NCBI GenBank assembly: GCA_039814715.1
Contig: JBCCAR010000022.1
Location: forward strand, 1-58,789
Source: CAKZYD01 sp039814715
GTDB taxonomy: Bacteria > Pseudomonadota > Alphaproteobacteria > Sphingomonadales > CAKZYD01
Length of the DNA stretch: 58,789 nt
Direction of reading: 5' to 3'
The notes beneath the pieces are model-generated. The model had not been told where the DNA came from. It worked only from the letters and a program-made list of their open reading frames with translations, and did no database searches. Both the position numbers and the translations under genes were made by a program. Every line of letters begins with the position of its first letter. Position 1 is the first letter of the stretch. Positions 24,949-32,614 of this stretch are shown one piece after another.

Positions 24949-26669
24949 GGCGCGCTGCTATCGGCGGATGTAATGCGCAAAACGTCGCTTAAGCTGCAAT
25001 CGCCGCTGCGCACTTTTAGAAGGCCATTGGCGCGCAGGGAGATCATGCCGCTCGCAACGGCATCAGTATGCAAGGCGGCTGCATCCCGTCGGCGCAGGAT
25101 GCTGGCGCGCACGCCGTCATTGAGCGTCAAGAGTTCGCCAATCGCGGTGCGTCCGCGTGTGCCGCGGTCTTGGCAAGTGGGACAGCCGGCGCTGGTATAG
25201 GCCTCTTTCAGGTCGCTATCCCCGATGTGGCGCGCGAGGTCTGGCAAAACGGGCGCCATAGTTTTGCAATCATTGCAGAGCCGCGGCACCAAACGCTGCG
25301 CGAGCACTCCGACAAGTGTTGAGGCAAGGAGATAGTCTTCGACCCCCATATCAAGCAATCGCCCGACCGCAGCTGCGGCGGAATTGGTGTGCAGCGTGGC
25401 CAGCACCAAATGGCCGGTGAGGGCCGCTTGCACGGCAATGCGCGCGGTCTCGATATCGCGAATTTCGCCGACCATGATCACGTCAGGGTCTTGGCGCAGA
25501 ATAGAGCGAAGCGCATGGGCAAAATCGAGGCCGATGTCCGGCCGCGCTTGGATTTGGGTAACGCCTTCTAGCTGGTATTCCACCGGGTCTTCGACCGTAA
25601 TGATTTTCCGGCTCGCATCGTTCAGCGTTTTAAGGGCGGCATAGAGCGTGGTGGTTTTGCCGCTACCCGTTGGCCCGGTGACGAGGAAGATGCCATTGGG
25701 CTGGCTGAGCACGTCATTGAGGTCCGCGCGCAGAGTCTCATCCAATCCCAAGGTCTCAAAATCGAGCGCCACAGCGGTTTTGTCGAGCAAGCGCAGAACA
25801 GCTGCTTCCCCATGAAGCGTCGGCGTGGTGGCCACGCGAATATCGACTTCGCGGCCGGAAATCACGGCTTTGATGCGCCCATCCTGCGGCAAGCGCCGTT
25901 CAGCGATATTGAGTTTCGCCATGATTTTGAGGCGCGATAAGATGGCCGGATGCAGGCGTATGGGCGGCGCATCGACTTCGCTCAGCGTGCCATCGATGCG
26001 CATCCTAACGCGCATGTGCGCGTCATAGGGCTCAATATGGATGTCTGATGCGCGCGTTTCGATGGCCTTGCGGATCAGCAAATTTACAATGCGGATGACC
26101 GGGGCATCATTGGCCAAGTCTTTCAGCCGCGCAATGTCGGCGCTGCCTTGATCGTCACTGTCGTCTGACAAGGCATCCGCCAAGGTGTCTATGGAGGATT
26201 TGCCTTCACCGTAGAGGCGTTCGATCGCGTTTTCGATGTCTGCGCTGGCGGCGAGGCAGCATTGAACGGGTTTATCTAGCTTTAGGCTGATTGCGTGCGC
26301 GCTGGCTTCGTCAAACGGGTCTGCCGCAGCGAGGAGGATTGTTCCATCCACCTCATCGACCGGCACCACCATGGCGTGGCGAATAAAGCGCGTACTCAGT
26401 GTGTCGGCATAGAGTGGATAATCGGGAAACGCCTCTGCTTTGAGCGCGCGCATACCGGTGAGCGATGCAAAATGGGCAATGAGCGCTGGTTCTTCGATAA
26501 GTCCAAGACGCAGCAACACACGGTCCAAGCGCTCGCCCGCTTGGCTGGCGGCCCGCTGCGCGCGCTCGCCTGCAGCGCTGGTGATGTCGCCGCTTTTAAG
26601 AAGCGCCGCGAGCAGACGCGAGTCAAACCCGTCATCTAACGAAGAAATGGATGATGCGTGTGAGGCCAT
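24945..26669 (-). CDS. gspE: Type II secretion ATPase GspE
   Basis: This 574-aa cytoplasmic ATPase powers pseudopilus assembly. The N-terminal T2SSE_N domain (about 1-150) binds GspL. The P-loop GPTGSGKTT is at 332-340, the Asp box precedes VEDPVEYQLEG, Walker B is PDVIMVGEIRD (395-405), and the His box is LATLHTN (423-429). A four-Cys zinc site is made by Cys465, Cys468, Cys496 and Cys499, typical of GspE. It is the first gene of the minus-strand gsp operon; the promoter should lie in or just upstream of 26670-26717. Confidence 0.94.
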   Translation of the reverse strand: MASHASSISSLDDGFDSRLLAALLKSGDITSAAGERAQRAASQAGERLDRVLLRLGLIEEPALIAHFASLTGMRALKAEAFPDYPLYADTLSTRFIRHAMVVPVDEVDGTILLAAADPFDEASAHAISLKLDKPVQCCLAASADIENAIERLYGEGKSSIDTLADALSDDSDDQGSADIARLKDLANDAPVIRIVNLLIRKAIETRASDIHIEPYDAHMRVRMRIDGTLSEVDAPPIRLHPAILSRLKIMAKLNIAERRLPQDGRIKAVISGREVDIRVATTPTLHGEAAVLRLLDKTAVALDFETLGLDETLRADLNDVLSQPNGIFLVTGPTGSGKTTTLYAALKTLNDASRKIITVEDPVEYQLEGVTQIQARPDIGLDFAHALRSILRQDPDVIMVGEIRDIETARIAVQAALTGHLVLATLHTNSAAAAVGRLLDMGVEDYLLASTLVGVLAQRLVPRLCNDCKTMAPVLPDLARHIGDSDLKEAYTSAGCPTCQDRGTRGRTAIGELLTLNDGVRASILRRRDAAALHTDAVASGMISLRANGLLKVRSGDCSLSDVLRITSADSSAP

Positions 26670-26717
26670 ACCCTAATGACATCGCCCTTTTGTATGACGT
26701 CGCCGTGACATCCCTTC

Positions 26718-27344
26718 CTACCCGGCCACTGCAGGCGTCCCCGACACCGAAAAAGCCATCAAAATGATGGCGACGGCGGCGATCCAGCTGCCAATGGTGC
26801 GAAATCCGATTCGCACCCATGCAGCGCGTGTGCTTAAGCGGGCCACAACGGCGGTTAAAAGCCATACCACTACGACTGCAGCGCCAATCAGCCCGCTGAT
26901 GAAGAGCAAGGTGTCGGTTTGGTCTGTCATGGCCAACCCATTTTCATAGCCTAGGAGCGCTGCAATAGCGGTTCCCAAGGCAAATAAGACGGGGGCCGAT
27001 GAGCGCAGCTGTAATGCTGTTCCAACGCCTAAGAGGGCCAGTGCGCCAGTGAGCCAAAGGGTGACTTGCGGACCGGGGAAGGCGAGGGCCGCCGCGGCGC
27101 CGAGCCCGATGCCGAGCGGGGCTGCCAATAACATCCAGCGCGCTTTTAACGGCGTGTGCAGGCCGGCAAATAAGGCGAGGGCAAGCAGCAACAATCCGTA
27201 TTGAAGGCCAGTGAGCAGGTGGAGCGCGCCGCCATAAAAATCCCCAAAGCGGATGTCCACCAAATGCGCATGAGCGGGGCTTGGCGCCAACGCTGCGGCC
27301 GCAACGAAAGGAAGGAGATGGAATGCTCTGAAGCCGCGCATCAT
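26718..27344 (-). CDS. HupE/UreJ-like membrane protein, divergent
   Basis: This 208-aa protein has a signal-like first helix ending SPAHAH, then about five to six hydrophobic helices. FGDFYGGALHLLTGLQYGLLLLAL resembles the FGDFYxGxxHPLTxxEH motif of HupE/UreJ permeases, but the Pro and the later Glu-His pair are Leu and Gln-Tyr, so metal selectivity may be lost or altered. The ATG at 27344 overlaps the stop of the upstream HupE gene (ATGA), so it is the last gene of the four-gene operon. Family members are linked to nickel or cobalt uptake, but this copy is not near any hydrogenase or urease. Confidence 0.7.
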   Translation of the reverse strand: MMRGFRAFHLLPFVAAAALAPSPAHAHLVDIRFGDFYGGALHLLTGLQYGLLLLALALFAGLHTPLKARWMLLAAPLGIGLGAAAALAFPGPQVTLWLTGALALLGVGTALQLRSSAPVLFALGTAIAALLGYENGLAMTDQTDTLLFISGLIGAAVVVVWLLTAVVARLSTRAAWVRIGFRTIGSWIAAVAIILMAFSVSGTPAVAG

Positions 27345-27949
27345 AAAGCGCCAACAGCGCGCAGCAAATAATACAGCCCAACAAGGGCGACAATCCCGCC
27401 GCACCCGCGCACGATGGAGCCTCCCATGGGCTTGATTTTATCGAGCAGCCCGATGGCGATCCCGCTGACGTGCAACAGGCCAGTGGATAAAACAAAGCCC
27501 AGTCCGTAAGCAATTGGTGTCGCAGCATGGGGCAGTTCCGTGCCATGGGCATGGCCGTGAAAGATCGCAAAGACAGAGACCACGGCGACGGCCGCAGCAT
27601 TGGGCGCTTTGACGGCCAGCGCGACAAGCAGCCCTAAAGCAAGGGCAGAGACCGCAATGCCGATTTCCACAGCGGGTAAATCAACCCCAATCACGCCCAG
27701 GACCCCGCCAACGGCCATCATTAAAGGAAAGGCGACAGGCAGTGCCCAGATCAGCGGCGCGCGCAGCTGTGCCCCCCAAAGGCCAACGGCAACCATCGCC
27801 ACCAGATGATCGGGCCCCAAAATCGGGTGCATCAAGCCATTGACGAGACCGGCACCAACGGCAACCTCGGCATGGGCCAGGGCAGCAGAAGGCATTAAAG
27901 CAACGAGCGCGCCGCACAAAGCGATCTGGGGGAGGGAGCGCAGAGACAT
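27341..27949 (-). CDS. HupE/UreJ family membrane protein
   Basis: This 202-aa protein has a cleavable signal-like helix ending ALA-HAEV and about six hydrophobic helices. The conserved metal-related motifs are intact: MHPILGPDHLVAMVAVGLWG near residues 40-59 and FHGHAHGTELP near 129-139. Such proteins are commonly annotated as nickel permeases accessory to hydrogenase or urease, but no such enzyme is encoded here. It lies 24 bp after the HupE_UreJ_2 gene and is translationally coupled to the next one. Confidence 0.85.
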   Translation of the reverse strand: MSLRSLPQIALCGALVALMPSAALAHAEVAVGAGLVNGLMHPILGPDHLVAMVAVGLWGAQLRAPLIWALPVAFPLMMAVGGVLGVIGVDLPAVEIGIAVSALALGLLVALAVKAPNAAAVAVVSVFAIFHGHAHGTELPHAATPIAYGLGFVLSTGLLHVSGIAIGLLDKIKPMGGSIVRGCGGIVALVGLYYLLRAVGAL

Positions 27950-27973
27950 ATAAAAGATACTCCTTTTCGCGGG

Positions 27974-28951
27974 CTATGCCGCGACGATCATGGCAACGCG
28001 CTGGAGTGTCCAAAGCGCTGCTAGTGAGCCGATTAAATAGGCTGGCATAAGCTGCGCGCGCGGCGGCATGTGGACAGACATGACGCGCAGGGCCCAGCCA
28101 AGCGCAAGCACAAGGAACACAAACGCAACCTGGCCGATTTCCACGCCAACGTTAAAGGCGAGCAGCGCGGCCAGCAGACTGCTTTCCGGCAGCCCTAGGT
28201 CCATCAGGGCATTTGCAAAGCCGAAGCCATGAAGCAGCCCAAAGCCGAAGGCGACGATCCAAGGCCGGCGAATGGTCAAACTGGTTTCGCCGCGGTGTTG
28301 TTTAATGATTTCAACGCCGATGAAGACGATCGACAACGCGATGAGCGCGTTCACCAGCCGCTCGGGCACGCCCACGATGCCGAATGTGACAGCTGCTAAG
28401 GTGATGGAATGGGCGACCGTGAAGGATGTGATCGTCTTCAACAGCATCCAGCGGCTTTTGACGATCCAAATGAGGCCCAGCACGAACAACAAGTGATCAA
28501 TGCCGAGCAAAATATGCTCTACGCCAATCTGGATATAGGTCGAGGATACTTGCTTAAACAGCACCCAGCCTTCGCCTCTAAATTGGCCTGTCACGTAGAC
28601 GACTGGCTGTCCGGCTGTGACAGTATGCATCTGCACTTGGCCATCATAGTAGCGGATGCGGAACATAGCGGCGGACTGCTGCGCGCCGAGCCCCTCAAAG
28701 CTCAGCGGTCCAACCAAGCCCTCTCCCGCGCAATCAATCATCCCTAAGTCTATCTCGCACTGTTCTGGCAGCACCGGCCTTAGGTTTTCCGTCTGTGCTG
28801 AACGGCGTGTGGGCCAATGCATCATGAAGCGCCCGTCTTTGAGCTCTTGAAGCTCCAAAATAGACACGGACATTTCGTGCGCATGAGACGGCGCACATAG
28901 CGCTGCAAGGCCTATGAGCATGGCAGGCAATAAGGTGTAAAGTCGTCTCAT
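27974..28951 (-). CDS. HupE_UreJ_2 family membrane protein
   Basis: This 325-aa protein has a signal peptide (to about SHA-HEMS, residue 24), a periplasmic beta-rich domain (about 25-135) and six or so C-terminal helices. The membrane part has GVEHILLGIDHLLFVLGL, SFTVAHSITLAAV and GFGLLHGFGFA with conserved His/Asp pairs, the signature of the HupE_UreJ_2 type. Function is unproven; metal or other cofactor transport is a family guess. It starts nine bases after the PpiC-like gene, so the two are in one operon. Confidence 0.85.
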   Translation of the reverse strand: MRRLYTLLPAMLIGLAALCAPSHAHEMSVSILELQELKDGRFMMHWPTRRSAQTENLRPVLPEQCEIDLGMIDCAGEGLVGPLSFEGLGAQQSAAMFRIRYYDGQVQMHTVTAGQPVVYVTGQFRGEGWVLFKQVSSTYIQIGVEHILLGIDHLLFVLGLIWIVKSRWMLLKTITSFTVAHSITLAAVTFGIVGVPERLVNALIALSIVFIGVEIIKQHRGETSLTIRRPWIVAFGFGLLHGFGFANALMDLGLPESSLLAALLAFNVGVEIGQVAFVFLVLALGWALRVMSVHMPPRAQLMPAYLIGSLAALWTLQRVAMIVAA

Positions 28952-28960
28952 GGCGTGGCT

Positions 28961-29830
28961 CTATCGGCTGCTGATAGCGCCAGGTTTGCCCTCGGGTTCC
29001 GGCTGTGTGCCGTCTCCCACCAATGCAGGGTCAACCTCGGTTTTGACGATGTCATAGCGTTCTTTGAGCGCGATGACGCGTTCGCGTCCAGCGCGCTGGC
29101 CCGCCCAGCTTTGCCAGCGCTTGCGCACATCTTGTTCCACGTCTGCAAACTGTGCCCGCTTGGCGGGTTCAATGTTATTGAGCCGCACGAGAGCCGCGCC
29201 TTTGTCGTTTTTAATCACGCTCCACTGAGCGATAGGCGCGGCTTTCAACGCGTTTAAGCCCTCCGCGCCAAGCAAGTCAGCCACGTTCATCTCCGGGCGA
29301 GCAACGAAATTCAAAATCCGCACCGGCTGCGCTAAGGACGCTGGGTCCGCGCCGGGTTGGTTAAGCAAATCAGCAAGGCGCTGCGCTTCATCTGCACTAT
29401 CTGCACGGCTAAAGTTGAAGCTGTAGAATGCCGGTCTGTCATAATTTACGCGGTGATATTCGAACCAATCTTCCAAGTCGTCCCGCGTTGGCTCTGGAAC
29501 CTTGAGCGTGCTGCTGATCATCACGCGCAATTTTTGCTGAATGCGCTCGCGAATCATATCATCGCCCAGGTCCAGCTGCATCGCTTTTGCCTCGCGGTAG
29601 AGCACTTCATTGCTAATCCAAGCGTCGACAAGCGGTGTCAGTTCGTCGCGCATTGGTAGGCGCCCGCGCGCCTCCTTAAATACCTGGGAGACGTCTGTAT
29701 AAACCGAGCGGTCTACGATAATCCGGTTCGGGTTCTCAGCCCGCAATGTCATCGCTTTGTCGAGAAAGAATAGCGCGATCCCGATGATGAGGAAATGTAC
29801 CAGGGGCTCTGACGATAATTTGCGCAACAT
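28961..29830 (-). CDS. Membrane-anchored PpiC/SurA-like peptidyl-prolyl isomerase
   Basis: This 289-aa protein has one N-terminal transmembrane helix (about residues 11-26, VHFLIIGIALFFLDKA) and a periplasmic body. The SurA/PpiC-type chaperone helices are visible: LTPLVDAWISNEVLYREAKAM, DDMIRERIQQKLRVM. The rotamase core (about 150-240) is weak, ending SVIKNDKGAALVRLNNI, so it may be mainly a chaperone. ATG at 29830 is chosen over an upstream codon at 29923 because it places the membrane helix at the start. It heads the operon with three HupE-type genes and is divergent from the DUF3604 gene. Confidence 0.75.
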   Translation of the reverse strand: MLRKLSSEPLVHFLIIGIALFFLDKAMTLRAENPNRIIVDRSVYTDVSQVFKEARGRLPMRDELTPLVDAWISNEVLYREAKAMQLDLGDDMIRERIQQKLRVMISSTLKVPEPTRDDLEDWFEYHRVNYDRPAFYSFNFSRADSADEAQRLADLLNQPGADPASLAQPVRILNFVARPEMNVADLLGAEGLNALKAAPIAQWSVIKNDKGAALVRLNNIEPAKRAQFADVEQDVRKRWQSWAGQRAGRERVIALKERYDIVKTEVDPALVGDGTQPEPEGKPGAISSR

Positions 29831-29910
29831 TGTCTTTCTGTAAGTCCTTCTCGCGTGCGCCAAACTTCCTGCCTCGAGCAACGATGAGCATCCGTCGATA
29901 GGGGCGCTAT

Positions 29911-29928
29911 CTGACAAGTTCATGACAT
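29911..29928 (-). promoter_or_regulatory. Candidate Pho-box before the PpiC/HupE operon
   Basis: On the minus strand this reads ATGTCAT-GAAC-TTGTCAG: two 7-bp half-sites with 11-bp spacing, close to the PhoB consensus of CTGTCAT direct repeats separated by 4 bp. It lies about 80 bp upstream of the ppiC-like start. A third TGTCA is nearby on the same strand (complement of 29946-29950). Regulation by PhoB is inferred, not shown. Confidence 0.4.
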
Positions 29929-30087
29929 CCTATGTTGTCAATTTATGACACCGTATGCGAGACGAAAATACTGTTTTAGTTATTATAGTTAACGTAACTT
30001 TGAGAGGTGTGAGCTGATGCGCTGCAATGGCGTAGGGCCGTGCTGCCGCCATGATTTTCGTTTCGAATCAAACGCTTCATGACGTTC

Positions 30088-30138
30088 TTGTCACAATAGC
30101 TTCACTGCCGCGTCATCAAAGCCTCGCTGGAGTGTCAT
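30088..30138 (+). promoter_or_regulatory. Candidate tandem Pho-box array before the DUF3604 gene
   Basis: Five 7-mers fall in strict 11-bp phase: TTGTCAC (30088), GCTTCAC (30099), GCGTCAT (30110), GCCTCGC (30121) and GTGTCAT (30132). TC at positions 4-5 is invariant and three units carry GTCA. This is the layout of tandem PhoB sites, though two units are weak. The array ends about 100 bp before the DUF3604 start. Confidence 0.4.
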
Positions 30139-30237
30139 GAGCGCCGCTTAAAGCGGAGACTGCGGGTAGTGTGCGGGGTAAGCACTCTGGCCGCATTCGT
30201 AATGTGGACATTTCGTCCCACAACAATTGAGGTCAAC

Positions 30238-32484
30238 ATGAAATCTAGTTTGAAAAACACGACCGGTTTGGTCGCGGCGCTTGGCGTTGTGGCCACTCTC
30301 GGTCATGTTGCAGATATACCGTCTGCTGAGGCAGCCAACGAGCGCGCAGTAGAGCGCGCTGGTTTCCGCGGCGTACCAAGGCTAAGGGCCCGCGCTGGCA
30401 CAGAAGTGGCTGCGCAAGAACTGCTTGCGATCGGTAATTATAAGGCCGGCGATAAGCATAACCATACGACCTGCTCAGACGGGTCAACGTCTCCTAAAGT
30501 TCTGGCAGATCAATCGCTGGTCTCCTTCGGCCTTGACTGGTTCGGCATGGTTGGTCACGGCGGCGCTGGCACGCGCGATTGCCGTTTCACTGACGCTGAC
30601 TACTCGTCACTGATTGGCGGCCCGGTCAAAAACCGGATTGCAGGCGGCGATGAGGGCGCTTTGTGGGTCGATACCATTGGTGAAGATGCCATTCTTGGCG
30701 ATTTTGCTGACACCACATCACGCGTTCAAGACGACCCAGACACAGAAGAGCGTGAACGTGCGCGGGCCATGTGGCGCTGGCAGTCCATTCGCGACTATCA
30801 ATATCAAGATGTCGCTGTTGCGGGCATTCAAGCCAACAAAGTGGCCTTTGAAGGCCTCGAGTGGGTCGTGCCTGGCCACGAGCATGGGTCTGCGGCTGTT
30901 CTGGATGGTCAGTTCCCAGGTGACCGCATTGGCCAGATCGGCGATGCCGACGCAATGGCGCAATTTGAGTATCTTTGGGACCGCGCCGATGGTGACTTTA
31001 GTGGCGGTAAAGAAGCTGGCTATGAAGACCCGGCCAATAATGGTGTGGTAAAGTTGCCGAACATCGCTGGAACCGAAGGCCATGAAAAGTCTGTTTTGGC
31101 GATTGAATGGCTGCGCGAAAACCACCCACTCACATCCTTTGCGATTGCAGCGCATGTTGAGCGTCAAGGCGGCTTTGTGAGCGATGCGAACCGCGGCTGG
31201 AATGTCGAGCATCTGCGCGACCACCATAATGCCGGTAAACTTGCTGATCATCCCAAGTCATATTCTTTGGCTTTTGGTATGGAAGCACAAGCAGGTCACC
31301 AAGCCGGTGATACGCGCGGGACCTATTCTAACACGCGTCCATCTGCTGGTCTTGGTACGTTCGGCGGGGCAGGGGCTTATGCCGGCGCTGAAGTCACGCT
31401 TCCTGGCAAAGACTTTGAAGGCAATGACCTGACGCTTGAAAAAGCGGTGGAACTTGGCCTGCCAGAAAGCGAATTCACGTCAAACCCGATTGAGCGTATC
31501 GTCCTGGGCCGCCCGGGTGTTCGCACCATGTGGGACGCACTGCTGGGTGAAGGGCGCCGGTTCTTCCATGTTGGCTCTTCTGATTGGCATAACCGGGGTC
31601 AGTTTGGTCCCTTTGCACCGCAAACCACGCTTGATTTCTGGCCTGGTGAGTATCAAAAAATGTACTCTTATGTGCAAACGCGCCGTAGAAACGATGATCG
31701 CAAGCAAGCAAATCGGATCGTTGAAGGGCTTCGCACCGGCAATACCTACACCGTTATGGGCGATCTGATCGGCAACGATTTCGCTTTTGTTGCTTGCTAT
31801 AATCGCAGCGGTAAATGCGTCACCATGGGCCAAGAATTGGTCGTGCGTGAAGGTCTTGGGAATGTGACGTACCGGATTGAGTTGACTGATCCCGATAGCG
31901 CGAATTTCTCCCCATACTTCTTTGACAATCCGTCTCTGAAGCAAATCGGCATGGATGTGCCGATGAATGAGCCTGTGTTGCACCATGTGGATGTCATTAC
32001 CGGCGACATAACGGGCGAAATCTTGCCTGGCACGCCAGAATACACATCCAACGTCTCAAACCCCACCACGAAAATCTTTGCAACATTTGACGAAGGCAAT
32101 TGGGAGGCAGATGGTACACGGCGCATCATGGAATGGACTGTGCCTGTCGCTGAAATGTCTGGTGACCATTATGTGCGTCTGCGCGGCACCAACATTCCGC
32201 AAGGAACGCCGTTTGAGACGGACGCCGATGGCAATCCACTCAGCGACAACGAATCTGGCTTCATCCCTTGCCTTGAAGAAGGCCCAGGTGATGAGGATGG
32301 CTTTGATGAGTTTGCTTGCCCGGATCATCTCTTCGTGACCGATGAAGATGATCTAGATGGACGCGATCCCAACATTCGCTGGATTTCTAACGATGTTGAA
32401 GCATGGGCTGAGCTTTGGTTCTACGCCAACCCAATCTGGGTCAATGTTCTTGAAGACCCATCTGACGAAGTGGCTGCGCGCTAA
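30238..32484 (+). CDS. Secreted DUF3604 family protein (PHP-like)
   Basis: This 748-aa protein has a signal peptide (MKSSLKNTTG to about SAEA, residue 32) and so should be periplasmic or secreted. The family resembles PHP metal-dependent phosphoesterases: the N-terminal motif GDKHNHTTCSDG (His74, His76, Asp81) looks like a metal site, and VGHGG and SSDWHNRGQFG supply further His residues. The C-terminal third is beta-rich and acidic. Substrate is unknown. ATG at 30238 with TTGAGG upstream is preferred to an earlier GTG. It is monocistronic, ends in a strong terminator, and is divergent from the PpiC/HupE operon, an arrangement I recall from other marine proteobacteria. Confidence 0.85.
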   Translation: MKSSLKNTTGLVAALGVVATLGHVADIPSAEAANERAVERAGFRGVPRLRARAGTEVAAQELLAIGNYKAGDKHNHTTCSDGSTSPKVLADQSLVSFGLDWFGMVGHGGAGTRDCRFTDADYSSLIGGPVKNRIAGGDEGALWVDTIGEDAILGDFADTTSRVQDDPDTEERERARAMWRWQSIRDYQYQDVAVAGIQANKVAFEGLEWVVPGHEHGSAAVLDGQFPGDRIGQIGDADAMAQFEYLWDRADGDFSGGKEAGYEDPANNGVVKLPNIAGTEGHEKSVLAIEWLRENHPLTSFAIAAHVERQGGFVSDANRGWNVEHLRDHHNAGKLADHPKSYSLAFGMEAQAGHQAGDTRGTYSNTRPSAGLGTFGGAGAYAGAEVTLPGKDFEGNDLTLEKAVELGLPESEFTSNPIERIVLGRPGVRTMWDALLGEGRRFFHVGSSDWHNRGQFGPFAPQTTLDFWPGEYQKMYSYVQTRRRNDDRKQANRIVEGLRTGNTYTVMGDLIGNDFAFVACYNRSGKCVTMGQELVVREGLGNVTYRIELTDPDSANFSPYFFDNPSLKQIGMDVPMNEPVLHHVDVITGDITGEILPGTPEYTSNVSNPTTKIFATFDEGNWEADGTRRIMEWTVPVAEMSGDHYVRLRGTNIPQGTPFETDADGNPLSDNESGFIPCLEEGPGDEDGFDEFACPDHLFVTDEDDLDGRDPNIRWISNDVEAWAELWFYANPIWVNVLEDPSDEVAAR

Positions 32485-32513
32485 GCTGCTCGTTCGGTAG
32501 ACCAAACACCAGG

Positions 32514-32545
32514 CAGCGGAGGCTTTTGCCTCCGCTGTCTTTTTT
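32514..32545 (+). terminator. Rho-independent terminator of the DUF3604 gene
   Basis: CAGCGGAGGC (32514-32523) and GCCTCCGCTG (32528-32537) form a perfect 10-bp GC-rich stem with a TTTT loop, followed by a T-rich run to 32545. It lies 30 bp after the DUF3604 stop and separates that gene from the next operon. Confidence 0.92.
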
Positions 32546-32614
32546 GTTTCATACGCCAGCGCCACAGTGCGGCAGCTGAGTCCCTTATCCTTTGTTCACT
32601 TTGGCGTTAACGTC

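Larger units (their letters stand above)
29831..30237. promoter_or_regulatory. 407-bp divergent regulatory region between the PpiC/HupE operon and the DUF3604 gene
   Basis: No gene is seen here. The region is AT-richer than its surroundings (for example 29960-30005). It holds two sets of TGTCA-type repeats, listed separately, one on each strand and each placed before a divergent gene. An extra inverted pair TGTCA (29936-29940) / TGACA (29946-29950) lies between them. Both promoters must be in this region. Confidence 0.5.
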
